This document shows, piece by piece, positions 1-6,442 of a DNA stretch of 6,570 bases. The DNA lies in NCBI GenBank assembly GCA_029932445.1, contig JAOZQB010000163.1:1-6570 (forward strand). Direction: 5' to 3'. The position numbers and the translations under genes are program-made. The stretch comes from Bacteroidales bacterium. Its GTDB lineage: Bacteria; Bacteroidota; Bacteroidia; Bacteroidales; JAADGE01. The notes beneath the pieces are model-generated. The model worked only from the letters and a program-made list of their open reading frames with translations. It was not told where the DNA came from and ran no database searches. Position 1 is the first letter of the stretch. Each line of letters starts with the position of its first letter.

Positions 1-290
1 ATATTTTCCAATTCTTCCTTTGAAAATCGTTCATGAAAATCATCAGAAATCGGTTCAACAATGCAAACACATTTCAGAGAGTCTGTTTTATCAGAATTAT
101 TGTTACAATATTTTTCTTCTAATCCTGCAATTGTATGAATGCCTGTGAGATAAATGTATCCGAAAAGGCCTGCAGCAGCCAATAAAATAACAACGAGTAA
201 AATTTTAAAAGCTTTTTTTGTCAAAAATCGAACGATTATGATAACTGCAATAAAAGCAATTACACCGATAATAAGAGTTTCTTTATCCAT
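1..290 (-). CDS. Small two-helix membrane protein, partial (3' end outside window)
   Basis: An open frame starts at ATG 290-288 and runs without a stop to the window edge, giving 96 codons. The N-terminus (MDKETLIIGVIAF) begins a hydrophobic segment at about residues 5-21. A short basic turn (RFLTKKAFK) and a second hydrophobic segment at about 28-49 follow, so the protein is probably an inner-membrane hairpin. The soluble part after residue 50 has three cysteines (62, 74, 76), the last two as a CVC pair, then an acidic stretch with RFSKEELEN at the edge. I do not recognise a named family; the cysteines could bind metal or form a disulfide, but that is speculation. It is divergent from the pseudouridine synthase gene, with a 91-base gap. 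No clear ribosome binding site is seen, which is normal for Bacteroidota. The plus-strand open frame over the same bases (154-351) is an antisense shadow. Confidence 0.72.
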   Translation of the reverse strand, partial: MDKETLIIGVIAFIAVIIIVRFLTKKAFKILLVVILLAAAGLFGYIYLTGIHTIAGLEEKYCNNNSDKTDSLKCVCIVEPISDDFHERFSKEELEN

Positions 291-307
291 AAAACAGAAT
301 TTTATAA

Positions 308-315
308 TAAGTTTG
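308..315 (+). promoter_or_regulatory. Candidate Bacteroidota -7 box (TAAGTTTG) for the pseudouridine synthase gene
   Basis: TAAGTTTG fits the Bacteroidota -7 consensus TAnnTTTG exactly. The -33 element is weak: only TTTA at 282-285, 22 bases upstream, resembles TTTG. Transcription from here would start near 322 and leave a leader of about 60 bases before the ATG at 382. The match is by eye and the sequence is AT-rich, so chance is possible. Confidence 0.35.
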
Positions 316-381
316 CGAAATATTTCTAAATGTAAAATTACAAATTTTTAGTTATTCCGGAATTCTTTTCATAAAAAAACA

Positions 382-1203
382 ATGGCTGACAAAAATAAAT
401 ACTCGAAAAAAAAACATTATAAAAAATATTCAAAAGAAAAAACCGAGAAATCTTTTTCGGATACTTCTGCTGAAAAATCTAAAGTCGAAGCAATCAGATT
501 GAATAAATATTTAGCAAATGCCGGAATTTGTTCAAGGCGTGATGCCGATGAATTGATAAAAGAAGGTCTTGTAAAAGTAAACGGTAAGGTTGTGACTGAA
601 CTGGGATTGAAAATTTCGAAAAATGACACGGTAAAATACAAAAATAAAAAAGTCCATTTTGAAAAATCGGTTTACATTCTTTTAAATAAACCGAAAGGTG
701 TTTTAACAACCGTTTCGGATGACAGAGGACGAAAAACAGTACTGGATTTTTTCAGAAATAAAATTACGGAACGTATTTATCCCGTCGGACGACTGGATCG
801 TGATTCCACAGGTATTTTACTACTGACAAATGACGGTGATTTAACAAAAAAATTAACCCATCCCAAATACAATAAGAAAAAGATTTATCATGTTTTTTTA
901 AACAAAGATTTAGAAAAAAAAGATGCCGAAAAATTAGTTGAAGGTATTAATTTAGAAGACGGCTTTATGAAATTTGATACCTTGGCATTTCCCGATCCGA
1001 AAAGCAAAAAAGATATCGGTATAGAAATTCATTCGGGCAGAAACCGAATAATAAGACGAATGTTTGCCGAATTAGGATACGATGTTTTAAAATTGGACCG
1101 AGTGTATTTTGCCGGACTGACAAAAAAAGATTTAAAACGAGGAAAATGGCGTTTTTTAACCCAACTTGAAATTTCAAATCTTAAAAGAGGCATTTATGAA
1201 TAA
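382..1203 (+). CDS. rluB: rRNA pseudouridine synthase, RsuA/RluB/RluE/RluF family, with S4 domain
   Basis: This enzyme converts a specific uridine of rRNA to pseudouridine in the cytoplasm. The 273 residues begin with a lysine/serine-rich, probably disordered tail (about 1-36), common in Bacteroidota members. An S4 RNA-binding domain follows at about 38-85 (IRLNKYLANAGICSRRDAD, then VKVNGKVV). The catalytic domain starts with LLNKPKGVLTT (100-110). It carries the active-site motif GRLDRDSTGILLLTNDG (136-152), in which Asp139 is the expected nucleophile. It ends with the family motif NRIIRRMFAELGYDVLKLDR (221-240) and a basic tail. All key elements are present and nothing is truncated. The start is the first ATG in frame and gives the usual N-terminus. 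Which rRNA position it modifies cannot be read from the sequence; RluB (23S) is the commonest label, but RsuA or RluF specificity is possible. The next gene follows in the same direction after 59 bases and may be co-transcribed. Confidence 0.93.
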   Translation: MADKNKYSKKKHYKKYSKEKTEKSFSDTSAEKSKVEAIRLNKYLANAGICSRRDADELIKEGLVKVNGKVVTELGLKISKNDTVKYKNKKVHFEKSVYILLNKPKGVLTTVSDDRGRKTVLDFFRNKITERIYPVGRLDRDSTGILLLTNDGDLTKKLTHPKYNKKKIYHVFLNKDLEKKDAEKLVEGINLEDGFMKFDTLAFPDPKSKKDIGIEIHSGRNRIIRRMFAELGYDVLKLDRVYFAGLTKKDLKRGKWRFLTQLEISNLKRGIYE

Positions 1204-1262
1204 GTTTGGGATAATTTTTGCATAGATATTTTAAAACCTAATCAAATCAAACACAAAAAAAC

Positions 1263-1874
1263 ATGAAAAAATTACTTTTAATCCTAATTGCAATAATTCC
1301 TTTGCAAGTTTTCGGTCAACTTTATTACTACCCTATAACAACTGCAAACATTGACAAAACTCAAAAGTTCTTTTTTGTTGATAATCATCAAATATTGTGG
1401 AAACTGAAAATGAAAAAGAATGTTAAAGCAATTGTTAAGAACTTACCTTATAATACCATAAAATATTATGATTATGTTACACCGAAGGAATATCTTATTA
1501 CCGATGATTATATTTATTTTCCTAATGATACAAGTCTTTTAATTATCGACAGAAAAGGGAAGCTCGTAATGAATATGATTTCCCCTCGGAAACAATTATT
1601 CGACAGTACCGAATACAGCAAATTTTCAATCTCGACACCGGGCGGAAAATGTGAAGGAAATGCCGGAAAAGGGTATTTTATGGAATTTTGCGGTAATTAT
1701 TTATTTTACGTTACCGGAAATAAAATGATTTGTATAAATCGAGATAATTTTGAAATTATTGAAGAATACGACTTTAAAGATTTTAAAAATAAAGCAAAAG
1801 CTCCTAATCACAAATATATTTTTGAAGCTGTTGAATTTACGGTAGAAATTGAAGGAAAAGATTTAGTAAATTGA
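1263..1874 (+). CDS. Secreted beta-rich protein of unknown function
   Basis: The 203-residue product starts with a clear signal peptide (MKKLLLILIAIIPLQVFG). Cleavage is likely after Gly18, leaving an N-terminal Gln19, the usual Bacteroidota pattern. It therefore acts in the periplasm, at the outer membrane or outside the cell. The rest is rich in Tyr, Phe and Ile and contains three similar strand-turn-strand stretches: FFFVDNHQILWKLK (37-50 region), YIYFPNDTSLLIIDRKGKLV (83-102) and YLFYVTGNKMICINRDNFEI (146-165). These look like blades of a PQQ/WD40-type beta-propeller, but the protein is too short for a full one. Cysteines lie at 130, 143 and 157. It has no lipobox and no type IX sorting tail. 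I do not recognise the family. It could ride on the upstream pseudouridine synthase transcript. A TTTG at 1205-1208 and TATTTTAA at 1227-1234 form only a poor promoter of its own. Confidence 0.82.
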   Translation: MKKLLLILIAIIPLQVFGQLYYYPITTANIDKTQKFFFVDNHQILWKLKMKKNVKAIVKNLPYNTIKYYDYVTPKEYLITDDYIYFPNDTSLLIIDRKGKLVMNMISPRKQLFDSTEYSKFSISTPGGKCEGNAGKGYFMEFCGNYLFYVTGNKMICINRDNFEIIEEYDFKDFKNKAKAPNHKYIFEAVEFTVEIEGKDLVN

Positions 1875-1884
1875 TTTTATAATA

Positions 1885-1979
1885 CTGAAAGTTATCGTAT
1901 CATTATTTTAGTTTAAGTGAAATTGATTTGCGTTTGATCCTCCCTCTGTTTACCGGCAAAATGATACGATTACTTGCGG
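1885..1979. repeat. 95-base imperfect inverted repeat (20-base arms, 55-base loop)
   Basis: The left arm 1885-1904 and the reverse complement of the right arm 1960-1979 agree at 17 of 20 positions. The inner 11 bases (ATCGTATCATT against AATGATACGAT) are perfect. As RNA a further G-U pair would form. The 55-base loop includes a locally GC-richer stretch at 1937-1957. The element begins 11 bases after the secreted-protein stop and ends 27 bases before the convergent STAS-like gene stop. It may form a 3' hairpin acting as a terminator or mRNA stabiliser, or be a small non-autonomous mobile repeat. No convincing target-site duplication flanks it, and no run of Ts follows the outer arms. Confidence 0.6.
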
Positions 1980-2006
1980 ATTTAAGGTATAAGACTAAAT
2001 ATATTA

Positions 2007-2375
2007 TTAAAATTTAATTTTACTTTCATCATTTACAACTTTTAAACTATAACTTGTAAATGCAGACATTACTTTTGCACCTGCTCTTATTATTTTGGAA
2101 TCTGAAATAAGCCAAACGCAATCAATTTGTTTTTTAAAATCTTTTATTGCCTTTTGCCATATAACTCTTGCTTTATTTTCAAAACCGGTCATTTGTTTTG
2201 AATCCCAAATGATAATAACCTTTTCATCTCCTGCCGAAGCAAAAACTTCTTTCCATTCACTGACTCCGAATTCTGCATCATCTACAGTAAACTGACCGAT
2301 AAATGAGAATTTCAGACAATCTTCTCCTTTAAAAGTTAGAAGTTCAACATTAATATTTCTTTCTTCTTCAGCCAT
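2007..2375 (-). CDS. Small STAS/SpoIIAA-like domain protein
   Basis: This is a 122-residue cytoplasmic protein with no signal peptide or membrane segment. The order of elements fits a single STAS/SpoIIAA-like alpha/beta fold. A first strand with GQFTVDDAEFGVSEW (27-41) leads into a helix, then a buried strand KVIIIWDSKQMTGFENKA. A long amphipathic helix (WQKAIKDFKKQ) follows, then a strand VWLISDSK and a last helix (AGAKVMSAFTSYS). Domains of this kind act in protein-protein regulation or lipid binding; this one is far from the anti-sigma antagonists, so no partner can be named. The serines and threonines near the DSK motifs are not clearly the phosphorylation site of SpoIIAA. The family call rests on fold pattern read by eye and is moderate; that it is a real gene is likely. 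It converges on the secreted-protein gene and is divergent from the large SPOR gene, so it is probably monocistronic. Confidence 0.75.
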   Translation of the reverse strand: MAEEERNINVELLTFKGEDCLKFSFIGQFTVDDAEFGVSEWKEVFASAGDEKVIIIWDSKQMTGFENKARVIWQKAIKDFKKQIDCVWLISDSKIIRAGAKVMSAFTSYSLKVVNDESKIKF

Positions 2376-2691
2376 AATAAATATTTTATATTAAAAAAAG
2401 TAAAAAATCATTTCTAAACAATGATACAAATATACGGTTTCTTACATAATTTAACAGGTATCCTTAAATGTTTCAAAACACCTGTTCTGTCCAAATTACA
2501 TCTTCAGAACACCGTTGTACCGGCTCCGAAATAAAACAAACATTAATCTGAGAATTCATTTTTTAATCAATTCCAGAAGTAAAAATATTAGGGTTGATTA
2601 ATTTATCCGTAATTTAAAGTTTCAAATAGTCTCGTTTCATTCATTTTTTATATTTTAGCATTTTGATTAATAACATTGAAATTTCAAAATA
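2376..2691. other. 316-base divergent intergenic region with overlapping short inverted repeats
   Basis: There is no convincing gene here. AACAGGT (2453-2459) pairs with ACCTGTT (2480-2486), and TGTTCTG (2483-2489) pairs with CAGAACA (2505-2511). The two possible stems share bases 2483-2486, so they exclude each other. The first arm lies at the -33 position of the candidate STAS-gene promoter, so it could be an operator. For the large gene starting at 2692 only a poor -7 match exists, TATATTTT at 2649-2656. Bases 2520-2640 show nothing I can name. Confidence 0.4.
2427..2434 (-). promoter_or_regulatory. Candidate Bacteroidota -7 box (TATATTTG) for the STAS-like gene
   Basis: On the minus strand TATATTTG matches TAnnTTTG exactly and lies 52 bases upstream of the ATG at 2375. 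The predicted transcript start would be near 2420, with a leader of about 45 bases. The -33 position has only a TGTT-like match at about 2453-2456, which is weak. Confidence 0.4.
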
Positions 2692-5046
2692 ATGAAAACT
2701 ATAAAACCGGTCATTTATCGAATTTCCCTTTTAACGGGTATTTTCTTTTTTTCAATTTTCAATCTTGCTTGGATTTCAACAACAAATTACGATTTCGGAA
2801 GTTTGAAAAAAAAATCTTATTACAAAACACTTTTTAATGAAACCGAATTATTAAAATTATCTGAAGCGGATGACCGGTATATTAAGGGTAATACAAAAAT
2901 GCTTGAAGGGGAAAAATATTTCAGAAAAGCTGACGGTTTTAAAAAAGTTGCTGAAAATTACGGAGGTAAAACCCTAAAAAAAGTAAAACGATATGAAAAA
3001 AAAGGTGTCAAAAGCTATTTAAAAGCTTATGAAGATTTTTTTAATGCTTCCGATATTAAATTTCATATTTATTCGGAAAAATTAAAAAATATGAATACCG
3101 ATAATTCAAAAAAACATCTTAAAGCTGAAGAAATTTCAATTAATGCACGTTCAATATTCATTGACGGAACAGAATTAAAAACACAAGCAAATAAACTCAA
3201 GGGGAAAAATAAAACAAATGCCTTAAAACTTGCCTTCGACAAACATCTTGAAGCAATTTATAATCAGGAACTTGCATTTGAAATTTACATGAACGATCCG
3301 AATATTATTTATGATGAAAGTACAGATCAAATAACGGATATTAATAAGCAAAATGTTCCGAAAAACAATATAGATGTGATAAATAATGATGCTTATAATA
3401 CCGATAATGACCCGAATATTTATGAATCGAAAGAAGATTTTATCGTAAGCAAACTGAATATGAGCAAAGAAGATATTTCAAGCTTGGCAGATGCAAAAGA
3501 TAAAAAAACCTATGCCGATAATATTATGAGTGATGTTGATAATGATTATTCTAAAATTGATAAAATCAGAACCGAAGCTGAATTATCGGAAAATGACTAT
3601 GAAAAAGACATGAAAAATAAAATGGCCGGCGGTATGGAAGATGTTTTATTTGATAAAATGTTAAGAGCAGCAGATTTATATTTTAACGCTGACAAAATAA
3701 AATATGAAATTTACAATAAACATTTACCGAAAGCAAGAACATCAGATAATATAAATAAGGCAAAAAAATATGAGGAAAATGCCGAAAGATTACATGCCGA
3801 TGCTTTAAAAAGATACCATAAAGCAAATTTTTATTCCGGACATAAATCAAATAAATACATACAAATTATGGATGCGGTTCAAACAGAATTATCTGCTGTT
3901 CAAGAACAAGAGAATGCTTTCAGTATTTATTTTAATCAACCGAAAAAAATAGTTGAAATCCCGAAAAATAATACTGAAATAACAAAACCTTCCGAAACAT
4001 CTGCCGAATTAACTTATAACTATTCCGGTTCATTTATTTACTCAAAATACAACCCGAAACCTGTTCCGCTTAAAGCAAAAAAAGGAATTTTCTTTAAAGT
4101 TCAGGCGGGATTATTTAAAGGATTATTACCGCTGAAAACATACGGTAAATATTCACCAATCAGTTTTGATACTTTTAAGAATAACCCGTACAGACGATTT
4201 TTTTTAGGGGAATACAAAAGTTACAAAGCGGCAGAATATGTTCTTAACCATATTAAGAGAAAAGGCTTAACCGATCCTTTTATAGTTGCTTTTGAGAACG
4301 GAGTAAAAAAATCTGCTGCATACGGAATCTCCAAAATTATAAGAGATACTGAATTCGAAAAAATCGAAGCACAAGAAATGTCGTCATTAACCGGTAAAGC
4401 ATATTTTAATAATAACAACTCTCAAAACAACAATATATCCGAAATAAACGATATAAAAAATATTTCCGAATTTGACGGCTTGGTTTATTGTATTCAATTA
4501 GGAAATTTCTCATCACAAAAACAAAAATCGGATTTTCCCGGAATTTCAAATCTTATTTATGAAAATAATAAAAGTTCTTTTAAATATTTAGCCGGTCCGT
4601 ATTTAAATTATGAAGAAGCAAAAAAAGAAGGCAATAATCTTAAAAACAAAGGATATGAAGGTGTTTTTACAGTTGCTTATAACTACGGAGAAAAAATAAG
4701 TTTGAGTCAAGCTTCAGAAATAAAAAAATCCGGAAAAAATCAAATTTCGGATATGAATTCAAAAAATCAAATATATTTTTCAGTTCAGGTTGCAGCCTAT
4801 TCTCATAAATTAAATAATGCAGAAATGAAAGAATTTGAAGATTTGTCGGAGAAATATCCGATTAAAGTTAAACAAGTAGACGGCGGTTTATTTTTATACA
4901 TAATAGGACAATATAATACCTATAAAAAAGCTGCTTCGGTTAAAAAAGAAATTAAAGCATTGAATTTTGACGGTTTTGTTATTGCTTTCAAAAACGGCAT
5001 GAAAATAAGTGCTTCTGAAGCCATTGAAATTTTAAAAAAGAATTAA
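2692..5046 (+). CDS. Large envelope protein with duplicated helical module and three C-terminal SPOR-type repeats
   Basis: The 784-residue product has one hydrophobic N-terminal segment (about 11-27), a signal anchor or signal peptide without a lipobox. The body is therefore expected in the periplasm. Residues 45-205 and 320-420 are charged and helical. Within them a module of about 88 residues occurs twice, at 116-203 and 330-417. Each copy begins FFNASDIKFHIY or YFNADKIKYEIY and ends AFEIYMNDP or AFSIYFNQP, with the same spacing. An acidic, Asn-rich linker lies between them (205-315). The C-terminus has three SPOR-type repeats. They start at FKVQAGLFKG (468), YCIQLGNFSS (599) and FSVQVAAYSH (696), and each closes with a VAF/VAY-NG-KIS-like tail (530-549, 659-677, 762-780). 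SPOR domains bind glycan strands of peptidoglycan lacking stem peptides, often at division sites. The repeats are divergent, so glycan binding is inferred. The only cysteine is Cys600. clpS follows after 30 bases. A role in cell-wall maintenance, division or envelope assembly is plausible; no enzyme domain is seen. Confidence 0.88.
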   Translation: MKTIKPVIYRISLLTGIFFFSIFNLAWISTTNYDFGSLKKKSYYKTLFNETELLKLSEADDRYIKGNTKMLEGEKYFRKADGFKKVAENYGGKTLKKVKRYEKKGVKSYLKAYEDFFNASDIKFHIYSEKLKNMNTDNSKKHLKAEEISINARSIFIDGTELKTQANKLKGKNKTNALKLAFDKHLEAIYNQELAFEIYMNDPNIIYDESTDQITDINKQNVPKNNIDVINNDAYNTDNDPNIYESKEDFIVSKLNMSKEDISSLADAKDKKTYADNIMSDVDNDYSKIDKIRTEAELSENDYEKDMKNKMAGGMEDVLFDKMLRAADLYFNADKIKYEIYNKHLPKARTSDNINKAKKYEENAERLHADALKRYHKANFYSGHKSNKYIQIMDAVQTELSAVQEQENAFSIYFNQPKKIVEIPKNNTEITKPSETSAELTYNYSGSFIYSKYNPKPVPLKAKKGIFFKVQAGLFKGLLPLKTYGKYSPISFDTFKNNPYRRFFLGEYKSYKAAEYVLNHIKRKGLTDPFIVAFENGVKKSAAYGISKIIRDTEFEKIEAQEMSSLTGKAYFNNNNSQNNNISEINDIKNISEFDGLVYCIQLGNFSSQKQKSDFPGISNLIYENNKSSFKYLAGPYLNYEEAKKEGNNLKNKGYEGVFTVAYNYGEKISLSQASEIKKSGKNQISDMNSKNQIYFSVQVAAYSHKLNNAEMKEFEDLSEKYPIKVKQVDGGLFLYIIGQYNTYKKAASVKKEIKALNFDGFVIAFKNGMKISASEAIEILKKN

Positions 5047-5058
5047 TTCTCAATTTTG

Positions 5059-5070
5059 TTTACCGGTAAA
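5059..5070. promoter_or_regulatory. 12-base perfect palindrome TTTACCGGTAAA just before clpS
   Basis: The palindrome ends 6 bases before the clpS ATG, where a ribosome binding site would be, and lies in the 30-base gap after the SPOR gene. A near copy (TTTACCGGCAAA, 11 of 12 bases) is at 1949-1960, and in both cases TG precedes it. It could be a protein-binding site or a small hairpin that affects clpS translation. A related ACCGGTAAA occurs inside the SPOR gene near 4389, so part of the signal may be local word usage. Confidence 0.3.
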
Positions 5071-5076
5071 TTTATT

Positions 5077-5358
5077 ATGAGTAAAAAAGAAAAAATCCAA
5101 AATAAAGAAAATGAAACAACCGATACTTTAAACTCAACAAACAAGTTTCTGATTCTTTATAATGATGATTACCATACATTTGATTATGTTATTGATGCAT
5201 TAATAGATATTTGTAAGCATGAAGAAGAACAAGCTGTTCAATGTACTTATCTGGTTCATTATAAAGGTAAAGCCGATGTTAAAAAAGGAACTTACGGTTT
5301 TTTAAAACCAATGATGACTCAATTAAGAAAAAGGGATTTAAAAGCGGTAATAGAATAA
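5077..5358 (+). CDS. clpS: ATP-dependent Clp protease adaptor ClpS
   Basis: ClpS binds proteins with destabilising N-terminal residues (N-degrons) and hands them to the ClpA- or ClpC-type unfoldase of the Clp protease in the cytoplasm. The 93-residue product has a flexible charged N-terminal tail (1-22), which in the family engages the unfoldase. The core follows: LYNDDYHTFDYVIDAL (27-42) holds the Asn29-Asp30-Asp31 degron-pocket residues. CKHEEEQAVQC comes next, then LVHYKGKADV (59-68), where His61 matches the conserved pocket histidine. The C-terminal helix region ends LRKRDLKAVIE. The length is normal for Bacteroidota. I chose ATG 5077 because it gives the usual MSKKEK-type start; the longer frame from TTG 5056 adds seven residues (MFTGKFI) encoded across a palindrome. 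It probably shares a transcript with the SPOR gene 30 bases upstream and is followed by a strong terminator. Confidence 0.95.
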   Translation: MSKKEKIQNKENETTDTLNSTNKFLILYNDDYHTFDYVIDALIDICKHEEEQAVQCTYLVHYKGKADVKKGTYGFLKPMMTQLRKRDLKAVIE

Positions 5359-5372
5359 TATTTTTCAGATTA

Positions 5373-5392
5373 ATTTTCTTAGTAAAGAAAAT
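5373..5392. other. AT-rich hairpin next to the terminator
   Basis: ATTTTCTT (5373-5380) and AAGAAAAT (5385-5392) form a perfect 8-base stem with an AGTA loop. Its last three bases are also the first three of the larger terminator stem. The two hairpins could compete, or this may simply be the U-rich tail of the terminator read from the minus strand. Confidence 0.45.
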
Positions 5393-5420
5393 CCCGAAAC
5401 TTGTAATAAGTTTCGGGATT
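5390..5420. terminator. Bidirectional intrinsic terminator between clpS and the barrel gene
   Basis: A perfect 13-base stem, AATCCCGAAACTT (5390-5402) with AAGTTTCGGGATT (5408-5420), encloses a five-base loop (GTAAT). Read on the minus strand it is followed by a T-rich run (TTCTTTACT), as expected for ending the convergent barrel-gene transcript. On the plus strand the following bases are AT-rich but without a long T run. It lies 31 bases after the clpS stop, so it probably serves both genes. Confidence 0.85.
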
Positions 5421-5518
5421 AGTGTTATAAAGTATTTTATTATTTTAGTCCTATATAAAACGAAGTAAAAATTATCCAAAATAAATTAATCAATTGATAG
5501 TAAGTTGTTTATTTAACA

Positions 5519-5546
5519 TTATTAAAGTTTCATAAAACTTTAATAA
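5519..5546. terminator. AT-rich hairpin downstream of the barrel gene
   Basis: TTATTAAAGTTT (5519-5530) and AAACTTTAATAA (5535-5546) form a perfect 12-base stem with the loop CATA. It lies 50 bases past the barrel-gene stop on the minus strand. The stem has only one G-C pair per arm, so it is a weak terminator candidate and may mainly protect the 3' end. A 10-base palindrome (ATCAATTGAT, 5489-5498) lies next to it. Confidence 0.45.
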
Positions 5547-5596
5547 GCAGCATTTTAACTTTATAAACTTTTTACTTTTTATGCTAATTTCTTATA

Positions 5597-6391
5597 TTAT
5601 TTCAACAATCTTCTGAACCACATTTCGATTGCATAAACTTTTCTAGGTGTCCAGCTGTTTATCGGTAAAGTAATACCCGTTTTAATAAAAAACGCATGAT
5701 TAGGTTGTCCTTCATAAGGTTTTATAACACTTCCGTCATTCATTTCCAGAGTATAATCTTTACTTAAAAAATTTCCGAAAACATAATTAAGTTCCACATT
5801 AAAAAACATGTAATTAAAGCCGGCCAATGCCGAAACATTACTTTTTTTCAAAGATTCTTTATTTATTTCAACGGTTTTAGCCGTTTCGGAATAACCGGCT
5901 TGCTCAGTTTCAGAAATCAATAAATTATAATTGAATGAAAATCCGCCGTAAATGTACTTTTGAGTTTCGTAAAACTTTTTCCCGTATCTTATAAATACAG
6001 GAACAGAAACTTGAGAAATCTTATAAACTTCACGATACGTATATTCGGGAATTGAATTAGTATAAAAATTAGATACAATCCCATACATTCTGTAATCGAT
6101 TCCTAAGGATACCCCCACATTATTATTTTTCAAATCGTGATTGTAAATAAATGAACCGTAATATCCCGGTGCATAATTAAAATTAAAACCCGTATCCGGA
6201 AATAATTGATAGTGATCGAATCCGTTTTTTGCAACCAACATTTTATTTATTAAAGTATCGGGCTGAGCAGAAAAAATAGTATTTGTTGCTCCGAATTTTA
6301 CGGAAAAATAATCATATTCACTGTCCCATTGAGCAAAAGTAATGCTTGAGAATAACAAAAGAAAAGATGATATTATTAATAACTTTTTCAT
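5597..6391 (-). CDS. Outer-membrane beta-barrel protein (porin-like, PorT/OMP_b-brl type)
   Basis: The 264-residue product begins with a strong signal peptide, MKKLLIISSFLLLFSSITFA, with likely cleavage after Ala20 before Gln21. The mature part is a series of alternating strands rich in Tyr, Phe and Gly. Examples are VGVSLGIDYRMYGIV (92-106), ISQVSVPVFIRYGKKF (125-140), YIYGGFSFNYNLLIS (146-160), NVSALAGFNYMFFNVELNY (185-203) and HAFFIKTGITLPI (232-244). The I-x-x-V-x-V-P-V-x-I-R-Y motif is typical of Bacteroidota porin-like barrels, where it marks one central strand. About eight to ten strands fit the length. Function within this family varies and cannot be read here. I chose ATG 6391 because it starts the signal peptide; an upstream ATG at 6457 adds 22 residues encoded by a palindromic repeat. 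The gene is convergent with clpS and separated from it by terminator hairpins. Confidence 0.85.
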   Translation of the reverse strand: MKKLLIISSFLLLFSSITFAQWDSEYDYFSVKFGATNTIFSAQPDTLINKMLVAKNGFDHYQLFPDTGFNFNYAPGYYGSFIYNHDLKNNNVGVSLGIDYRMYGIVSNFYTNSIPEYTYREVYKISQVSVPVFIRYGKKFYETQKYIYGGFSFNYNLLISETEQAGYSETAKTVEINKESLKKSNVSALAGFNYMFFNVELNYVFGNFLSKDYTLEMNDGSVIKPYEGQPNHAFFIKTGITLPINSWTPRKVYAIEMWFRRLLK

Positions 6392-6424
6392 GTGTCTTTT
6401 TTTATTGTTTTTAATTATTACATA

Positions 6425-6442
6425 GCCTGCCTGACGGCAGAC
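6425..6442. repeat. GC-rich palindromic repeat (Bacteroidota intergenic type)
   Basis: CTGCC (6427-6431) and GGCAG (6436-6440) form a stem with the loop TGAC, and a further G-C pair (6425/6442) lies beyond one mismatch. The segment is strikingly GC-rich against the surrounding AT-rich DNA. On the minus strand it can be read as codons for V-C-R-Q-A-G, a phrase known from many mis-started Bacteroidota proteins. It sits 34 bases upstream of the barrel-gene ATG, between it and any promoter. It resembles dispersed REP-like elements, but only one copy is in this window. Confidence 0.55.

Noticed and set aside
154..351. Plus-strand 65-residue open frame
   Set aside because: It is antisense to the membrane-protein frame at 1-290, whose hydrophobic segments and start look genuine, and runs through its promoter region.
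1885..1979. Integron attC site
   Set aside because: The inverted repeat lacks the RYYYAAC and GTTRRRY core boxes at its ends, and no integrase or cassette array is seen.
2421..2534. 37-codon open frame from ATG 2421 to TAA 2532-2534
   Set aside because: It overlaps the candidate STAS-gene promoter and the inverted repeats, has no recognisable motif and no initiation signal; such short frames are expected by chance.
5056..5076. TTG start for clpS adding seven residues
   Set aside because: ATG 5077 gives a normal ClpS N-terminus; the extension is encoded by the palindrome and lacks family support.
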